Shown here in pieces: positions 1 through 8,148 of a stretch of 64,000 nucleotides of DNA. Both the position numbers and the translations under genes were made by a program. The stretch lies in NCBI GenBank assembly GCA_018651745.1, contig JABIDL010000028.1:1-64000 (forward strand), read 5' to 3'. The first letter of the stretch is position 1. Each line of letters opens with the position of its first letter. The stretch is from Candidatus Neomarinimicrobiota bacterium (GTDB lineage Bacteria; Fidelibacterota; Marinisomatia; Marinisomatales; TCS55). The notes beneath the pieces are model-generated. The model was not told the DNA's origin, searched no databases, and saw only the letters and a list, made by a program, of their open reading frames with translations.

Positions 1-43
1 CAAGTTTGTGCAGGTTAGCTAATTCGTTAGGCGTCAATATTTA

Positions 44-988
44 ATGAAATCATCAAACTCGGTAGATGAAAGCGAACTAATAGATTGGCTGATTGAAGGG
101 GATGTTTCAATCCAAATTCAGGTTCATCGAGACTTGTTGGCTGCCGCAAAACCGCACCTGCGTGATCGCATTGCCACCGAAGGTTGGGGGGCTCAATTTC
201 TCAGTTTTAGGAAGAAGGAAGGGCATTGGGGAGATCGTTTTTATCAACCGAAATGGATTTCAACACATTACACAATTCTAGATCTAAAAAACCTTGCCAT
301 ATCTCAAAATAACGAGGTCATTAGACAATCCATATCACAGGTCATACATACTCTCAAAGGGCCAGACGGCGGGATCTATCCAATCGGTGTACACAAAAAA
401 TGTGATGTCTGCTTAAACGGTATGTTTCTGAACTATGCTTCATATTTTTTAATAGATGAAGCAAACTTAAAATCAATCGTCGATTTCTTACTGAAAGAAC
501 ATATGAATGATGGTGGCTTCAATTGTGAATCAAATACTAAAGGAGCAACACACAGTTCTCTGCATTCAACTATTTCTGTTATCGAAGGAATTTTGGAATA
601 TACTCAAAATGGCTATGGATATAGGCTAGACGAGCTTCAGGAATCGGAAGTGGAATCAAGAGAATTCTTGTTGCAGCACAGGTTGTTTCGATCCGACCGA
701 ACGGGAGACATTATCGATAAGAAAATGTTAATGCTTTCATATCCATCACGCTGGAGATACGATATATTACGGGCTCTGGATTATTTTCAATATACGGGAG
801 TTAAATACGATCCTCGAATGAAGGATGCGCTAGATATACTGAAGAAAAAAAGACGGAAGGATAAAAAGTGGCCAGTTCAAGCCATGCATCCAGGACAGAC
901 CCATTTCGATATGGAGAAAACAGGAGGTCCAAGCCGTTGGAATACCCTACGAGCATTGAGAGTGCTTAAACGATTCCGCAACGCTTAA
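44..988 (+). CDS. Prenyltransferase/squalene-cyclase-like toroid protein, function unknown
   Basis: The 314-residue product has no signal peptide and reads as a repeated helical protein with GG-containing turns (DGGIYP near residue 108, DGGFNC near 157, GGPSRWNTLRAL near 295). This pattern is typical of alpha/alpha toroid folds related to squalene cyclases and prenyltransferases. The opening, WLIEGDVSIQ followed by RDLL, recurs in uncharacterised cytosolic proteins of Bacteroidota-like genomes. No DxDD cyclase motif is visible, so cyclase activity is not claimed. An in-frame TAA at 20-22 makes the ATG at 44 the first possible start; there is no clear Shine-Dalgarno sequence. Its last 42 bp overlap the convergent thioesterase gene. 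Confidence 0.6.
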   Translation: MKSSNSVDESELIDWLIEGDVSIQIQVHRDLLAAAKPHLRDRIATEGWGAQFLSFRKKEGHWGDRFYQPKWISTHYTILDLKNLAISQNNEVIRQSISQVIHTLKGPDGGIYPIGVHKKCDVCLNGMFLNYASYFLIDEANLKSIVDFLLKEHMNDGGFNCESNTKGATHSSLHSTISVIEGILEYTQNGYGYRLDELQESEVESREFLLQHRLFRSDRTGDIIDKKMLMLSYPSRWRYDILRALDYFQYTGVKYDPRMKDALDILKKKRRKDKKWPVQAMHPGQTHFDMEKTGGPSRWNTLRALRVLKRFRNA

Positions 989-1372
989 CAAAACTTCCAG
1001 AATCATCTCCGGCGCCCGCATTGGGTTTCCATCGCTATTTGTAAATGCGTGTTGCGTAAATCCTGATACCAGCAATTCCTCCCCTTTCAGCACTTTGTAC
1101 TCTATCCTGAGTTTTCCTTTCGGCAGCTCAGGAATCATAGTGCGCACGATAAGTTCATCTTCAAACCCGGCGCCTTTTTTATAATCCGCATGTGCTTCCA
1201 CTACCGGTAGCGTCGTTCCGGAATTTTCGAGTGCGGTAACGTCCAATCCAATGGATCGAAGCAATTCCGTCCTCGCTTCTTCAAACATTTCAAAATACCG
1301 GGAATAATACACAATATTCATTTTGTCCACGTCCCGATAATACACGCGGACGGAATGGTCGTACTGAATCAA
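947..1372 (-). CDS. Acyl-CoA thioesterase, YbgC/4HBT hot-dog family
   Basis: A 141-residue single hot-dog protein expected to hydrolyse acyl-CoA or acyl-ACP thioesters in the cytosol. The N-terminal signature RDVDKMNIVYYSRYFEMFEE matches the family pattern DTDxxGVVYHxxY. Asp16 sits in the catalytic position, but the usual His of YH is Tyr here. The start is TTG, overlapping the accA stop as TTGA, because the next ATG would remove the catalytic motif. It is the last gene of the run glycosyltransferase, glycosyltransferase, accA, thioesterase, and overlaps the convergent toroid gene by 42 bp. Substrate unknown; neighbouring accA makes a fatty-acid role plausible. Confidence 0.82.
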   Translation of the reverse strand: MIQYDHSVRVYYRDVDKMNIVYYSRYFEMFEEARTELLRSIGLDVTALENSGTTLPVVEAHADYKKGAGFEDELIVRTMIPELPKGKLRIEYKVLKGEELLVSGFTQHAFTNSDGNPMRAPEMILEVLLSVAESFKHSQCS

Positions 1373-2328
1373 TTGTTTTCCTGAAAAACGCCCATTTTTT
1401 CGTAACGGGCAATCCTGTTTTCCAAAAAGGAATTTTTGTCCACTTTTGAAAGAATTGTTAATTCTTCAAGAATGATAGATTTTAAGATGTCCGCAGTTTC
1501 CTTCGGGTTTCGGTGCGCGCCGCCGACAGGTTCGGGAACGACTCGGTCGCAAATTCCCATTTCAATCAAATCCTGAGGTGTTACTTTCATGGCGTCTGCC
1601 GCTTCGCTCGCCTTTGCAGAATCGCGCCAGAGAATGGAAGCGCATCCTTCCGGGCTGATCACGGAATACCACGTATTTTCAAGCATCAGCATTTTATCAC
1701 ACACGCCGATTCCAAGAGCGCCACCACTGGCGCCTTCACCTATGACGATAGTCAAAATCGGTGTTTTCAGCGCTGCCATTTTCAGAAGATTTTTCGCAAT
1801 GGCTTCTCCCTGCCCGCGTTCTTCGGCGCCGATTCCCGGGTACGCGCCCGGCGTATCCACGAGGGTAACAACAGGACGATTAAATTTTTCGGCAAGTTCC
1901 ATTATCCGCAGTGTTTTTCGATAGCCTTCCGGCCGCATCATACCAAAATTCCGGTATAGATTTTCTTTGGTGTTTCTTCCCTTTTGCTGTCCGATATAAA
2001 AAACAGGCACATCGCCAAGGCTTCCCAATCCGCAGACAACAGATGTATCATCCGCAAAATGCCGATCGCCGTGAAGTTCAATAAAATCCGGCGACCATTC
2101 TTTGATATAATCCAAGGTATATGGTCGTTTTGGATGACGGGCTAACTGTACCCGCTGCCATCGGCTCAAATGAGAATAAATATCCTTTAATTTTTCGTCT
2201 CGTTCGGATTTTAATTCACGGATTTTTTCAGAATCGGCACCATCTTCCCCAACCGAAGTTTCCAATGCTAAAATCCTCTCCTCAAGGTCTATCAGTGGTT
2301 TTTCAAATTCTAAAAGATAATGTGCCAT
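1369..2328 (-). CDS. accA: Acetyl-CoA carboxylase carboxyltransferase subunit alpha
   Basis: This is the alpha half of the carboxyltransferase that moves the carboxyl group from biotin (on AccB) to acetyl-CoA, making malonyl-CoA for fatty-acid synthesis. The 319-residue length is the family norm. The conserved FEKPLIDLEERI start, the helical linker, the crotonase-like core (ELHGDRHFADD, GQQKGR, TPGAYPGIGAEERGQGEAIA) and GEGASGGALGIG are all visible. A start at 2376 would add 16 residues overlapping the previous gene. The ATG at 2328, one base after the upstream TAA, gives the standard N-terminus MAHYLLEFEK and is preferred. accD is not in the window. Confidence 0.96.
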   Translation of the reverse strand: MAHYLLEFEKPLIDLEERILALETSVGEDGADSEKIRELKSERDEKLKDIYSHLSRWQRVQLARHPKRPYTLDYIKEWSPDFIELHGDRHFADDTSVVCGLGSLGDVPVFYIGQQKGRNTKENLYRNFGMMRPEGYRKTLRIMELAEKFNRPVVTLVDTPGAYPGIGAEERGQGEAIAKNLLKMAALKTPILTIVIGEGASGGALGIGVCDKMLMLENTWYSVISPEGCASILWRDSAKASEAADAMKVTPQDLIEMGICDRVVPEPVGGAHRNPKETADILKSIILEELTILSKVDKNSFLENRIARYEKMGVFQENN

Positions 2329-2329
2329 G

Positions 2330-3211
2330 TTATGTGTAGGATCTTCTAAAAGGTGTTCTTGCCAGTCCAAAAGCAAGCTTTAGCGCCATTGCTGCATAAT
2401 AGAAGATATTAAACAAAAATGGATATTCATGTGCAAAATGCTTTCGGTACAATTTGAAATAAGATCTGTGCCATTCTAAAACAGAAATATAAATATGGGA
2501 TCTGCTAACTAGGGTTCCTCCCAACCCTCCCGCATGAATAATCTGAGATGTAGGTACGTAATGCACTTTCCACCCTGCTTCGGCAACGCGAATACAAAAA
2601 TCGGAATCTTCTTGATAGAGGAAAAATTGTTCATCAAAATACCCAACAGTATCTCGAATTTCTTTCCGCATCATCATGCAAGATCCGGACACTCCGCCGA
2701 CTTCCATTATTTCGTCCTCATTTAAATGTCCAAGATGATATCCGCTAAAAAACGCGTTTTTTCTAAAAACACGGTCTAGTTTTGTAAAATATGAAATAAC
2801 GGGCCACGGGGTTGAAATTCCTCGTCTACACGATCGCTGAAAAGACAAATCTTCGTTCAGAACTTTGGGGCCGCACACGCCTGCTTCCCGGTTGGAGTTC
2901 ATAAAGTCCATCAGAATGGAAAGCGAATTAGGCGGCGCGATGGTATCAGGATTAAGGACAACAATATAATCACCTTCCGCATGCGCAATGGCGTGGTTTT
3001 GCGCTCTGGCGAAACCGGCATTTTCATCATAAGGAATTATAGTAACTTCCGGAAAATCTCTCCGAATCATTTTTACCGTATCGTCCGTGGATTGGTTGTC
3101 CACAATCAGCACTTCCCAACTGGCGTTCCCAACCGCTTTGGGTAAAGTATGTAAACATTCAGACAGGCGTTTTGAACAATTCAGCGATACGATGCAAATG
3201 GAAATATCCAT
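2330..3211 (-). CDS. Family 2 glycosyltransferase (rhamnosyltransferase-like)
   Basis: A 293-residue GT-A enzyme that transfers a sugar from a nucleotide donor, probably to a lipid-linked or surface glycan at the inner face of the cytoplasmic membrane. Visible motifs are SICIVSLNC at the N-terminus, IVDNQSTDDT, NAGFARAQNHAI, the metal-binding segment VLNPDT near residue 88, and the acceptor-side GGVSGSCMMMRKE followed by FFLYQEDSDFCIR. This set is typical of WbbL-type rhamnosyl/galactofuranosyl transferases. It ends with a hydrophobic or amphipathic segment. It lies three bases downstream of a second family 2 transferase and one base upstream of accA. Donor sugar cannot be assigned. Confidence 0.85.
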   Translation of the reverse strand: MDISICIVSLNCSKRLSECLHTLPKAVGNASWEVLIVDNQSTDDTVKMIRRDFPEVTIIPYDENAGFARAQNHAIAHAEGDYIVVLNPDTIAPPNSLSILMDFMNSNREAGVCGPKVLNEDLSFQRSCRRGISTPWPVISYFTKLDRVFRKNAFFSGYHLGHLNEDEIMEVGGVSGSCMMMRKEIRDTVGYFDEQFFLYQEDSDFCIRVAEAGWKVHYVPTSQIIHAGGLGGTLVSRSHIYISVLEWHRSYFKLYRKHFAHEYPFLFNIFYYAAMALKLAFGLARTPFRRSYT

Positions 3212-3214
3212 GTT

Positions 3215-3928
3215 TTACAGCAATCCGAAAATCTTGCGCAGTTTGAGTTTCCACACCATAAAAATGGCTTCAATCATAATAGCTTTAGACATCTTGGATT
3301 CTCCAATGGTGCGGTCCACAAAAATAATAGGATGCTCATGAATATTGTACCCGTTACACCACGATCTGAAGTTCATTTCAATCTGAAAAGAATACCCCTG
3401 CGAATGCACTTTTTCAAAATCAATAGAACCCAGCACTTCGCGCTTCCATGCTTTAAAACCTCCTGTGCTATCTTTCACAGGAAGCCCGGTGATTATTCGA
3501 GTATATAAATTCGCGCCGTAGCTCAACACAAGCCTTCGAATGGGCCAATTTACAACACTCACTCCGTGCACATATCGACTGCCAATTATCAAATCTGCTT
3601 CGCCTAATTTTTCAATCAAACCCGGTACATCATCCGGATTATGAGAAAGGTCAGCGTCCATTTGGACAATAATGTCGTATTCTCTTTCCAGCGCCCATTG
3701 AAATCCAAAACAATACGCGGTTCCCAAGCCAGCTTTTCCCGGACGTTTCTCAAGGTGAATATTGTTGTACTTTTTTTGAAGGCTTTCCACAAGATCACCG
3801 GTGCCATCCGGTGAATTATCGTCAATAATCAACATATGATAATCCGGATTAATCGAATTCACTTTCTGAATCAAATTTGCAATGTTCTTACTTTCGTTGT
3901 AAGTCGGAGAAATAATGAGTGTTTTCAT
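3215..3928 (-). CDS. Polyprenol-phosphate mannosyltransferase-like (DPM1-type GT2)
   Basis: A 237-residue GT2 enzyme resembling dolichol/polyprenol monophosphomannose synthases, which load a hexose onto a polyprenyl phosphate carrier. Seen: ISPTYNESKNI, DDNSPDGTGDLVE, the DxD-type MDADLSHNPDDVP, IIGSRYVHG, and the acceptor-side GLPVKDSTGGFKAWKRE. The protein stops after the catalytic domain, so it lacks the C-terminal membrane segments of GtrB-type relatives and should be soluble or peripheral. The ATG start at 3928 heads a four-gene run. Mannose versus glucose as donor is not decided by sequence. Confidence 0.87.
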   Translation of the reverse strand: MKTLIISPTYNESKNIANLIQKVNSINPDYHMLIIDDNSPDGTGDLVESLQKKYNNIHLEKRPGKAGLGTAYCFGFQWALEREYDIIVQMDADLSHNPDDVPGLIEKLGEADLIIGSRYVHGVSVVNWPIRRLVLSYGANLYTRIITGLPVKDSTGGFKAWKREVLGSIDFEKVHSQGYSFQIEMNFRSWCNGYNIHEHPIIFVDRTIGESKMSKAIMIEAIFMVWKLKLRKIFGLL

Positions 3929-4020
3929 GGATTCAGTATTTTGCTTTCAAGGTTTCATATTTCATCTTATTAATTTTTCCTGCATTTGTGACTTCGTTGC
4001 TCATAATCTATGTCAGTAAA

Positions 4021-5037
4021 CTAATAATAACCATTTTCATCCACAAAGAAACTATGTGCCATAAAATCTAACTGTTTCAGTAATAAAGATTTATCATTCC
4101 CGGGATGGAAGACTAATAAAAATATGGCATACGTCTTGTTAGATATTCCATCATAAAACAGGTAACCTTTAAACGGACCTCCCTGCGCTTCTTCTTGATG
4201 TTCCCAAATTCCACCGTAGGTCCAAGTTGTCCAGTCATTAAACGGTTCCAATTCTGAAGAAAATTTGTATGCATTTAATTGAATAGAACCCAACATTTCT
4301 TCCGTAAAATTTCGAAAATATTGGTCGGCTGACGCAGAATCTGAAACCACAAGTCCGTCTTCCCAATGTATGGCAAACCATCGATAGGGAATGTCTCTCC
4401 CAATCCAAAATATTCCACGATCTTGATCCTCTTGTAAAATCGTATATCCCCAGGGAATTTTCATACTCCATCCGTATGCTTGTAAAATCCGTTTTTCGAG
4501 GTCTTCTTGCCGAGCATTTTCAAATAAATGTTTTTTCTGACGTTTTTCGTACAATGTTTCATAATAGCTCAAAATTTTAGAAGCTTGTTCATGTGCCCGA
4601 TTCTTTATTTGCGAATAAGTTGTCCCGTTTATAAATAACACAAGCTGATCTTGAGCGAATACATTTTTTGATAAAATAAGTTGATTAGCACCGTGCATGG
4701 AATCCTCGTATTGAGATTTCGAAAGCAATGATTTAACCAATTTCGTTCCTGGATCTGAGAGGTCAGTCCCGATCGAACCAAAAACGATATTTACGTTTTG
4801 TTTAATTTTTGAATATTGATTCGGTTCGACAAAAACGAGACGATATAATGGTTCAGGTTGTGGAGTGAATAGGGTATCAGAAAAAATAATCGAAAGCACA
4901 GATCGCATTTCATTTTGTAAATCTTTTGAGCACACAACCAACAACTCATTATCTGCCCCAAGCGCATTCCGTTTTGGCAAATCGCAATTAAAGAAAAGTA
5001 AAATCAGGCACAGTGAAGTGAGTTTATTCAAGATCAT
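4021..5037 (-). CDS. DUF4837-family lipoprotein
   Basis: The predicted product is about 338 residues with a short hydrophobic N-terminus ending ILLFFNC, an imperfect lipobox, so it is probably an envelope lipoprotein. The body (two segments with WGYTILQEDQDRGIFWIGRD and WTYGGIWEHQ near the C-terminus) resembles DUF4837 proteins found mainly in Bacteroidota and relatives, whose function is not established. A longer reading from 5076 would place 13 extra residues before the hydrophobic stretch. The ATG at 5037 is preferred because it puts the signal sequence at the start. It overlaps the end of rnr by 14 bp, so it is probably co-transcribed. Confidence 0.72.
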   Translation of the reverse strand: MILNKLTSLCLILLFFNCDLPKRNALGADNELLVVCSKDLQNEMRSVLSIIFSDTLFTPQPEPLYRLVFVEPNQYSKIKQNVNIVFGSIGTDLSDPGTKLVKSLLSKSQYEDSMHGANQLILSKNVFAQDQLVLFINGTTYSQIKNRAHEQASKILSYYETLYEKRQKKHLFENARQEDLEKRILQAYGWSMKIPWGYTILQEDQDRGIFWIGRDIPYRWFAIHWEDGLVVSDSASADQYFRNFTEEMLGSIQLNAYKFSSELEPFNDWTTWTYGGIWEHQEEAQGGPFKGYLFYDGISNKTYAIFLLVFHPGNDKSLLLKQLDFMAHSFFVDENGYY

Positions 5038-6955
5038 CCAACATAAAATTTGCCCGCTGTTTATCAATAAGGACATCCAAAACCTTCACGTGCACTCGAT
5101 CGCCTAATCTATATTCTTTTCCTGTCTTTTTTCCTCTTAAGGAGTACGACTCTTCATCATAAACAAATGAGTCTTCTTCCATGGTATCTATATAAACCAA
5201 ACCTTCTGCCAGCGATTCTTTTAATCCAACAAATAACCCAAATTGCACCACACCGGAGATGACACCTTCAAATGTTTGTCCCACCTTTTGCGCAAGCCAC
5301 CGAAGCTGTTTTAACTTTATATATTCTCGCTCTGCCTGAAGCGCGAGTAATTCTGCTTCATTGGACCGTTCTACGGCAGATTGAATTGCGCCGTGCCCAT
5401 AGGATTCATACGATTTATCTTGAAGATTAAAACGCCTAATTAGACGGTGTGCCACCAAATCCGGATACCTCCGTATGGGCGATGTGAAATGAGTGTATTG
5501 ATCAAATGCAAGTCCGAAATGTCCTCTGTTTTTCATAGAATATATCGCTTTACTCATGGTTCTAAGTGCCACATTTTCGATTAAATTACAATATGGAGAA
5601 TCTTCCACTGCCAACAGAATTGCTCTAAAATCTGCTGAGGATAACTCGGTTCCTTTAGTTGGGACAGAAATTCCGAGTCTTCCAATCAAATCAAGGAATT
5701 TGCTTACATCCTCAGTATTTGGCTTATCGTGAATACGATAAATGCCACATTTTGATTTCCCAGATTTTTTAATGATAAGTTTTGCAACAGTTTGGTTTGC
5801 AATAAGCATGCATTCTTCGACAATACGGTGGCTTTGTTTTCGTTCGCTGGGTCGTATTTCGTGAGGAATTCCACCTTCTGCGATGGAAAAAACCGGTTCA
5901 GGGATATCAAAATCAATACTGCCTTTTTTGGATCTGTTTTTGAATAAAATTTCTGCAAGCGTATTTAAAAGTTTGACTTTACCGTTCAAAGGATCCGTTT
6001 CTTTACCATCTAAAATTTCCTGGACATCATCGTAAGTAAACCGTTTGTCACTTCGAATGACGGATGGAAAAATTTCATACGCTGTAACTTCACCGGATAA
6101 ATCAATTTCCATGAGCGCCGTCATCGCAAGGCGGTCAACTTCCGGCCTGAGTGAGCATAAATCCGCCGAAAGTGTTTCCGGAAGCATATGGACAACCCCT
6201 TCCGTAAAATAAACGGATGTGGCTCGTTTTAGCGCTTCTCTGTCCAATTCGGAACCGGGAGTAACGAAAAAGCTAACATCCGCAATGTGTACCCCAAGTG
6301 AAAAACCATTTTTGGTTTTTTGGATACATACTGCATCGTCAAAATCTCGTGCACTCTCTGGATCAATGGTAAATGTGGTCCAATTTCGAATATCTCTGCG
6401 ATTTGGGATTTCATTTTGAATGGTGTCTTCAGACATGAATTGAATAAAATCTGTTACCTTTTTCGGGAATTGAGGTCGGAAATCATATTTTGAAATGATG
6501 AGATCAAAATCATTTTCAGGATTCTTGGAATCGCCAATAACATGTGCTACTCTAGCGAAAATCGGCGAAACAGCTGTACCCCAATCCAGTACGTCAACGG
6601 TAACAATCATATTAACCTGAATCGGTTTTTTGGGATTCTTTTTTAGCTTGATACCACGTTCAGGTGTTACAGGTGAAATCGCTAAATAAAAATCTCTACC
6701 GGATTTGTATGTTGTTCCTGTAAATCGGGTCGAGTTTCTTTGAATAATCCCGGTTATCTTTCCTCGGGGATTTCCGGTGCGCTTTTGTTTTTTTAACTGC
6801 ACTTTTACTTTGTCACCGTGAATGGCATCGCGAAGCTGGCGCCTGCCCACAAAAATATCCGGCTCATCATCCGGCATGAGTACAAATCCAAATCCTTTTT
6901 GAGTTACTTGCAGAATTCCTTCTTGAGTTACGTTTTGATGTTGTTTTTTATGCAT
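5024..6955 (-). CDS. rnr: Ribonuclease R (RNase II family 3'-5' exoribonuclease)
   Basis: A processive 3'-5' exoribonuclease for structured RNA and stalled mRNAs. The 643-residue protein has an N-terminal cold-shock domain (about 10-70), an RNB catalytic domain (about 195-520) and a C-terminal S1 domain starting at FEGVISGVVQFGLFV. The magnesium-binding acids are Asp198, Asp204, Asp206 and Asp207 in IDPESARDFDDA. The RNB end motif FTSPIRRYPDLVAHR is intact. It is shorter than the E. coli enzyme because the HTH-like N-terminus and long basic tail are missing, as in many compact homologues. Its ATG shares one base with the stop of the upstream barrel gene. Confidence 0.95.
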   Translation of the reverse strand: MHKKQHQNVTQEGILQVTQKGFGFVLMPDDEPDIFVGRRQLRDAIHGDKVKVQLKKQKRTGNPRGKITGIIQRNSTRFTGTTYKSGRDFYLAISPVTPERGIKLKKNPKKPIQVNMIVTVDVLDWGTAVSPIFARVAHVIGDSKNPENDFDLIISKYDFRPQFPKKVTDFIQFMSEDTIQNEIPNRRDIRNWTTFTIDPESARDFDDAVCIQKTKNGFSLGVHIADVSFFVTPGSELDREALKRATSVYFTEGVVHMLPETLSADLCSLRPEVDRLAMTALMEIDLSGEVTAYEIFPSVIRSDKRFTYDDVQEILDGKETDPLNGKVKLLNTLAEILFKNRSKKGSIDFDIPEPVFSIAEGGIPHEIRPSERKQSHRIVEECMLIANQTVAKLIIKKSGKSKCGIYRIHDKPNTEDVSKFLDLIGRLGISVPTKGTELSSADFRAILLAVEDSPYCNLIENVALRTMSKAIYSMKNRGHFGLAFDQYTHFTSPIRRYPDLVAHRLIRRFNLQDKSYESYGHGAIQSAVERSNEAELLALQAEREYIKLKQLRWLAQKVGQTFEGVISGVVQFGLFVGLKESLAEGLVYIDTMEEDSFVYDEESYSLRGKKTGKEYRLGDRVHVKVLDVLIDKQRANFMLDDLE

Positions 6956-8148
6956 TATAATAAACCTATAAATTGAATGTGAATGGTTCCATCTTCGGAT
7001 GGACTATTGCCTGTACCCACTCCGTAAAATAGTTTAATAATAGCAGCATCAGATTCTTGGATTAAACCGAATCCATAGCTAACTGGATATTGATACACTT
7101 CGGAATGTAAGCCTGATTCAATGAATGCTGAAAACTGCATTCTGTTAAATAAAGCATACCGAATTTCGATGGTTGGGATAACAACCCAATCGGCTTTAAA
7201 GAAATCTTCTCTAAATCCGCGTAAAGATGCCATGCCGCCAAATTGAATTTTTTGTGACGATAAAATCTCGCCCGATTCCGAAAATATTCCCTGCCCTTTT
7301 AATCCTGCCATCCATATCCAACTTGATTTAAATGGATGAAAATATTCAGTTTCAAATTTGAAGCCGGAAATGGCAGACCTTTTATTTTCCTTTTTCTCAA
7401 TACCATAATCAAAAAGAGTCTTCATTCGAAATCCAACCGTTGGAAGCCACCGATGATTTACGGAATTTTTTGATAAACCAAATACCATCATATCAGATGA
7501 AGATGATTTATAACCATTCAACAATCCATTTTCTGTGGGGTTGATTTCAGTTTTCTTTATTCCGGTATCCCATTTCCATCCGTTATTTGCATGAAAGATT
7601 GTCGAAACAGTTTTGGATCGTAATAAAGTAAACCCTTCCTGAAGATGTTCTTTCCATCCGAATTTTATCCCGATTGGGATAATTGGAAGATAGGGCTCGA
7701 CAATCTGAATATCAGTGTATTGTGATGACAAATCTCTTCGGTGCCAATTGACATCAATCGTGCCGATTGTTCCCCATACATTTTCCAAATGAAGATTTAA
7801 TTCGCCCTGGGATTCCCAAGTTCCTTCCGGAGTTTTACCGGTTCCAATCATTCCGGACACATGACTATCAAAATGTGGATCAAAATGAATCACAGCTGCA
7901 ATTTTATTTTGATTAAATCGTGCAAGGGTAAACTGTGTTTTGTCTGAAAGAAATGGCGTATCTGTTTTGATATTATCAAATAAAATTGATGTTTCCTTTT
8001 GTACTTCAGATCCGGAAATGGGTTGAAAAATTCTGGCTTCAATAAATGGCAAAACGGTTGCCTTCGACAAAACAACAACCGAATCAATGGTGATAGATTG
8101 TCCGGTAGCAAAGGAAGCGCAGAAAAGGATGACATTAAAAATTCGCAC
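6955..8148 (-). CDS. Omp85-superfamily outer-membrane barrel without POTRA domains
   Basis: The 397-residue product has a signal peptide ending FATGQ and a body of alternating amphipathic strands. Near residue 304 it carries GGMASLRGF, the loop-6 RGF/RGY signature of BamA/TamA-type (D15 antigen) barrels. There is too little sequence before the barrel for canonical POTRA repeats, so it is probably a standalone 16-strand type pore or insertase relative. The GTG start at 8148 is supported by an AGGAG six bases upstream. It overlaps the preceding giant outer-membrane gene by 14 bp and is followed by rnr. Function and substrate are unknown; co-transcription suggests it works with the upstream barrel. 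Confidence 0.75.
   Translation of the reverse strand: MRIFNVILFCASFATGQSITIDSVVVLSKATVLPFIEARIFQPISGSEVQKETSILFDNIKTDTPFLSDKTQFTLARFNQNKIAAVIHFDPHFDSHVSGMIGTGKTPEGTWESQGELNLHLENVWGTIGTIDVNWHRRDLSSQYTDIQIVEPYLPIIPIGIKFGWKEHLQEGFTLLRSKTVSTIFHANNGWKWDTGIKKTEINPTENGLLNGYKSSSSDMMVFGLSKNSVNHRWLPTVGFRMKTLFDYGIEKKENKRSAISGFKFETEYFHPFKSSWIWMAGLKGQGIFSESGEILSSQKIQFGGMASLRGFREDFFKADWVVIPTIEIRYALFNRMQFSAFIESGLHSEVYQYPVSYGFGLIQESDAAIIKLFYGVGTGNSPSEDGTIHIQFIGLL

Noticed and set aside
1513-1959. 148-residue plus-strand open frame opposite accA
   Set aside because: Antisense shadow of accA; the codon pattern and family match are on the minus strand and no start context supports it.
2329-2376. 16-residue N-terminal extension of accA
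   Set aside because: Overlaps the upstream glycosyltransferase and precedes the conserved start; the ATG at 2328 is coupled to the upstream stop.
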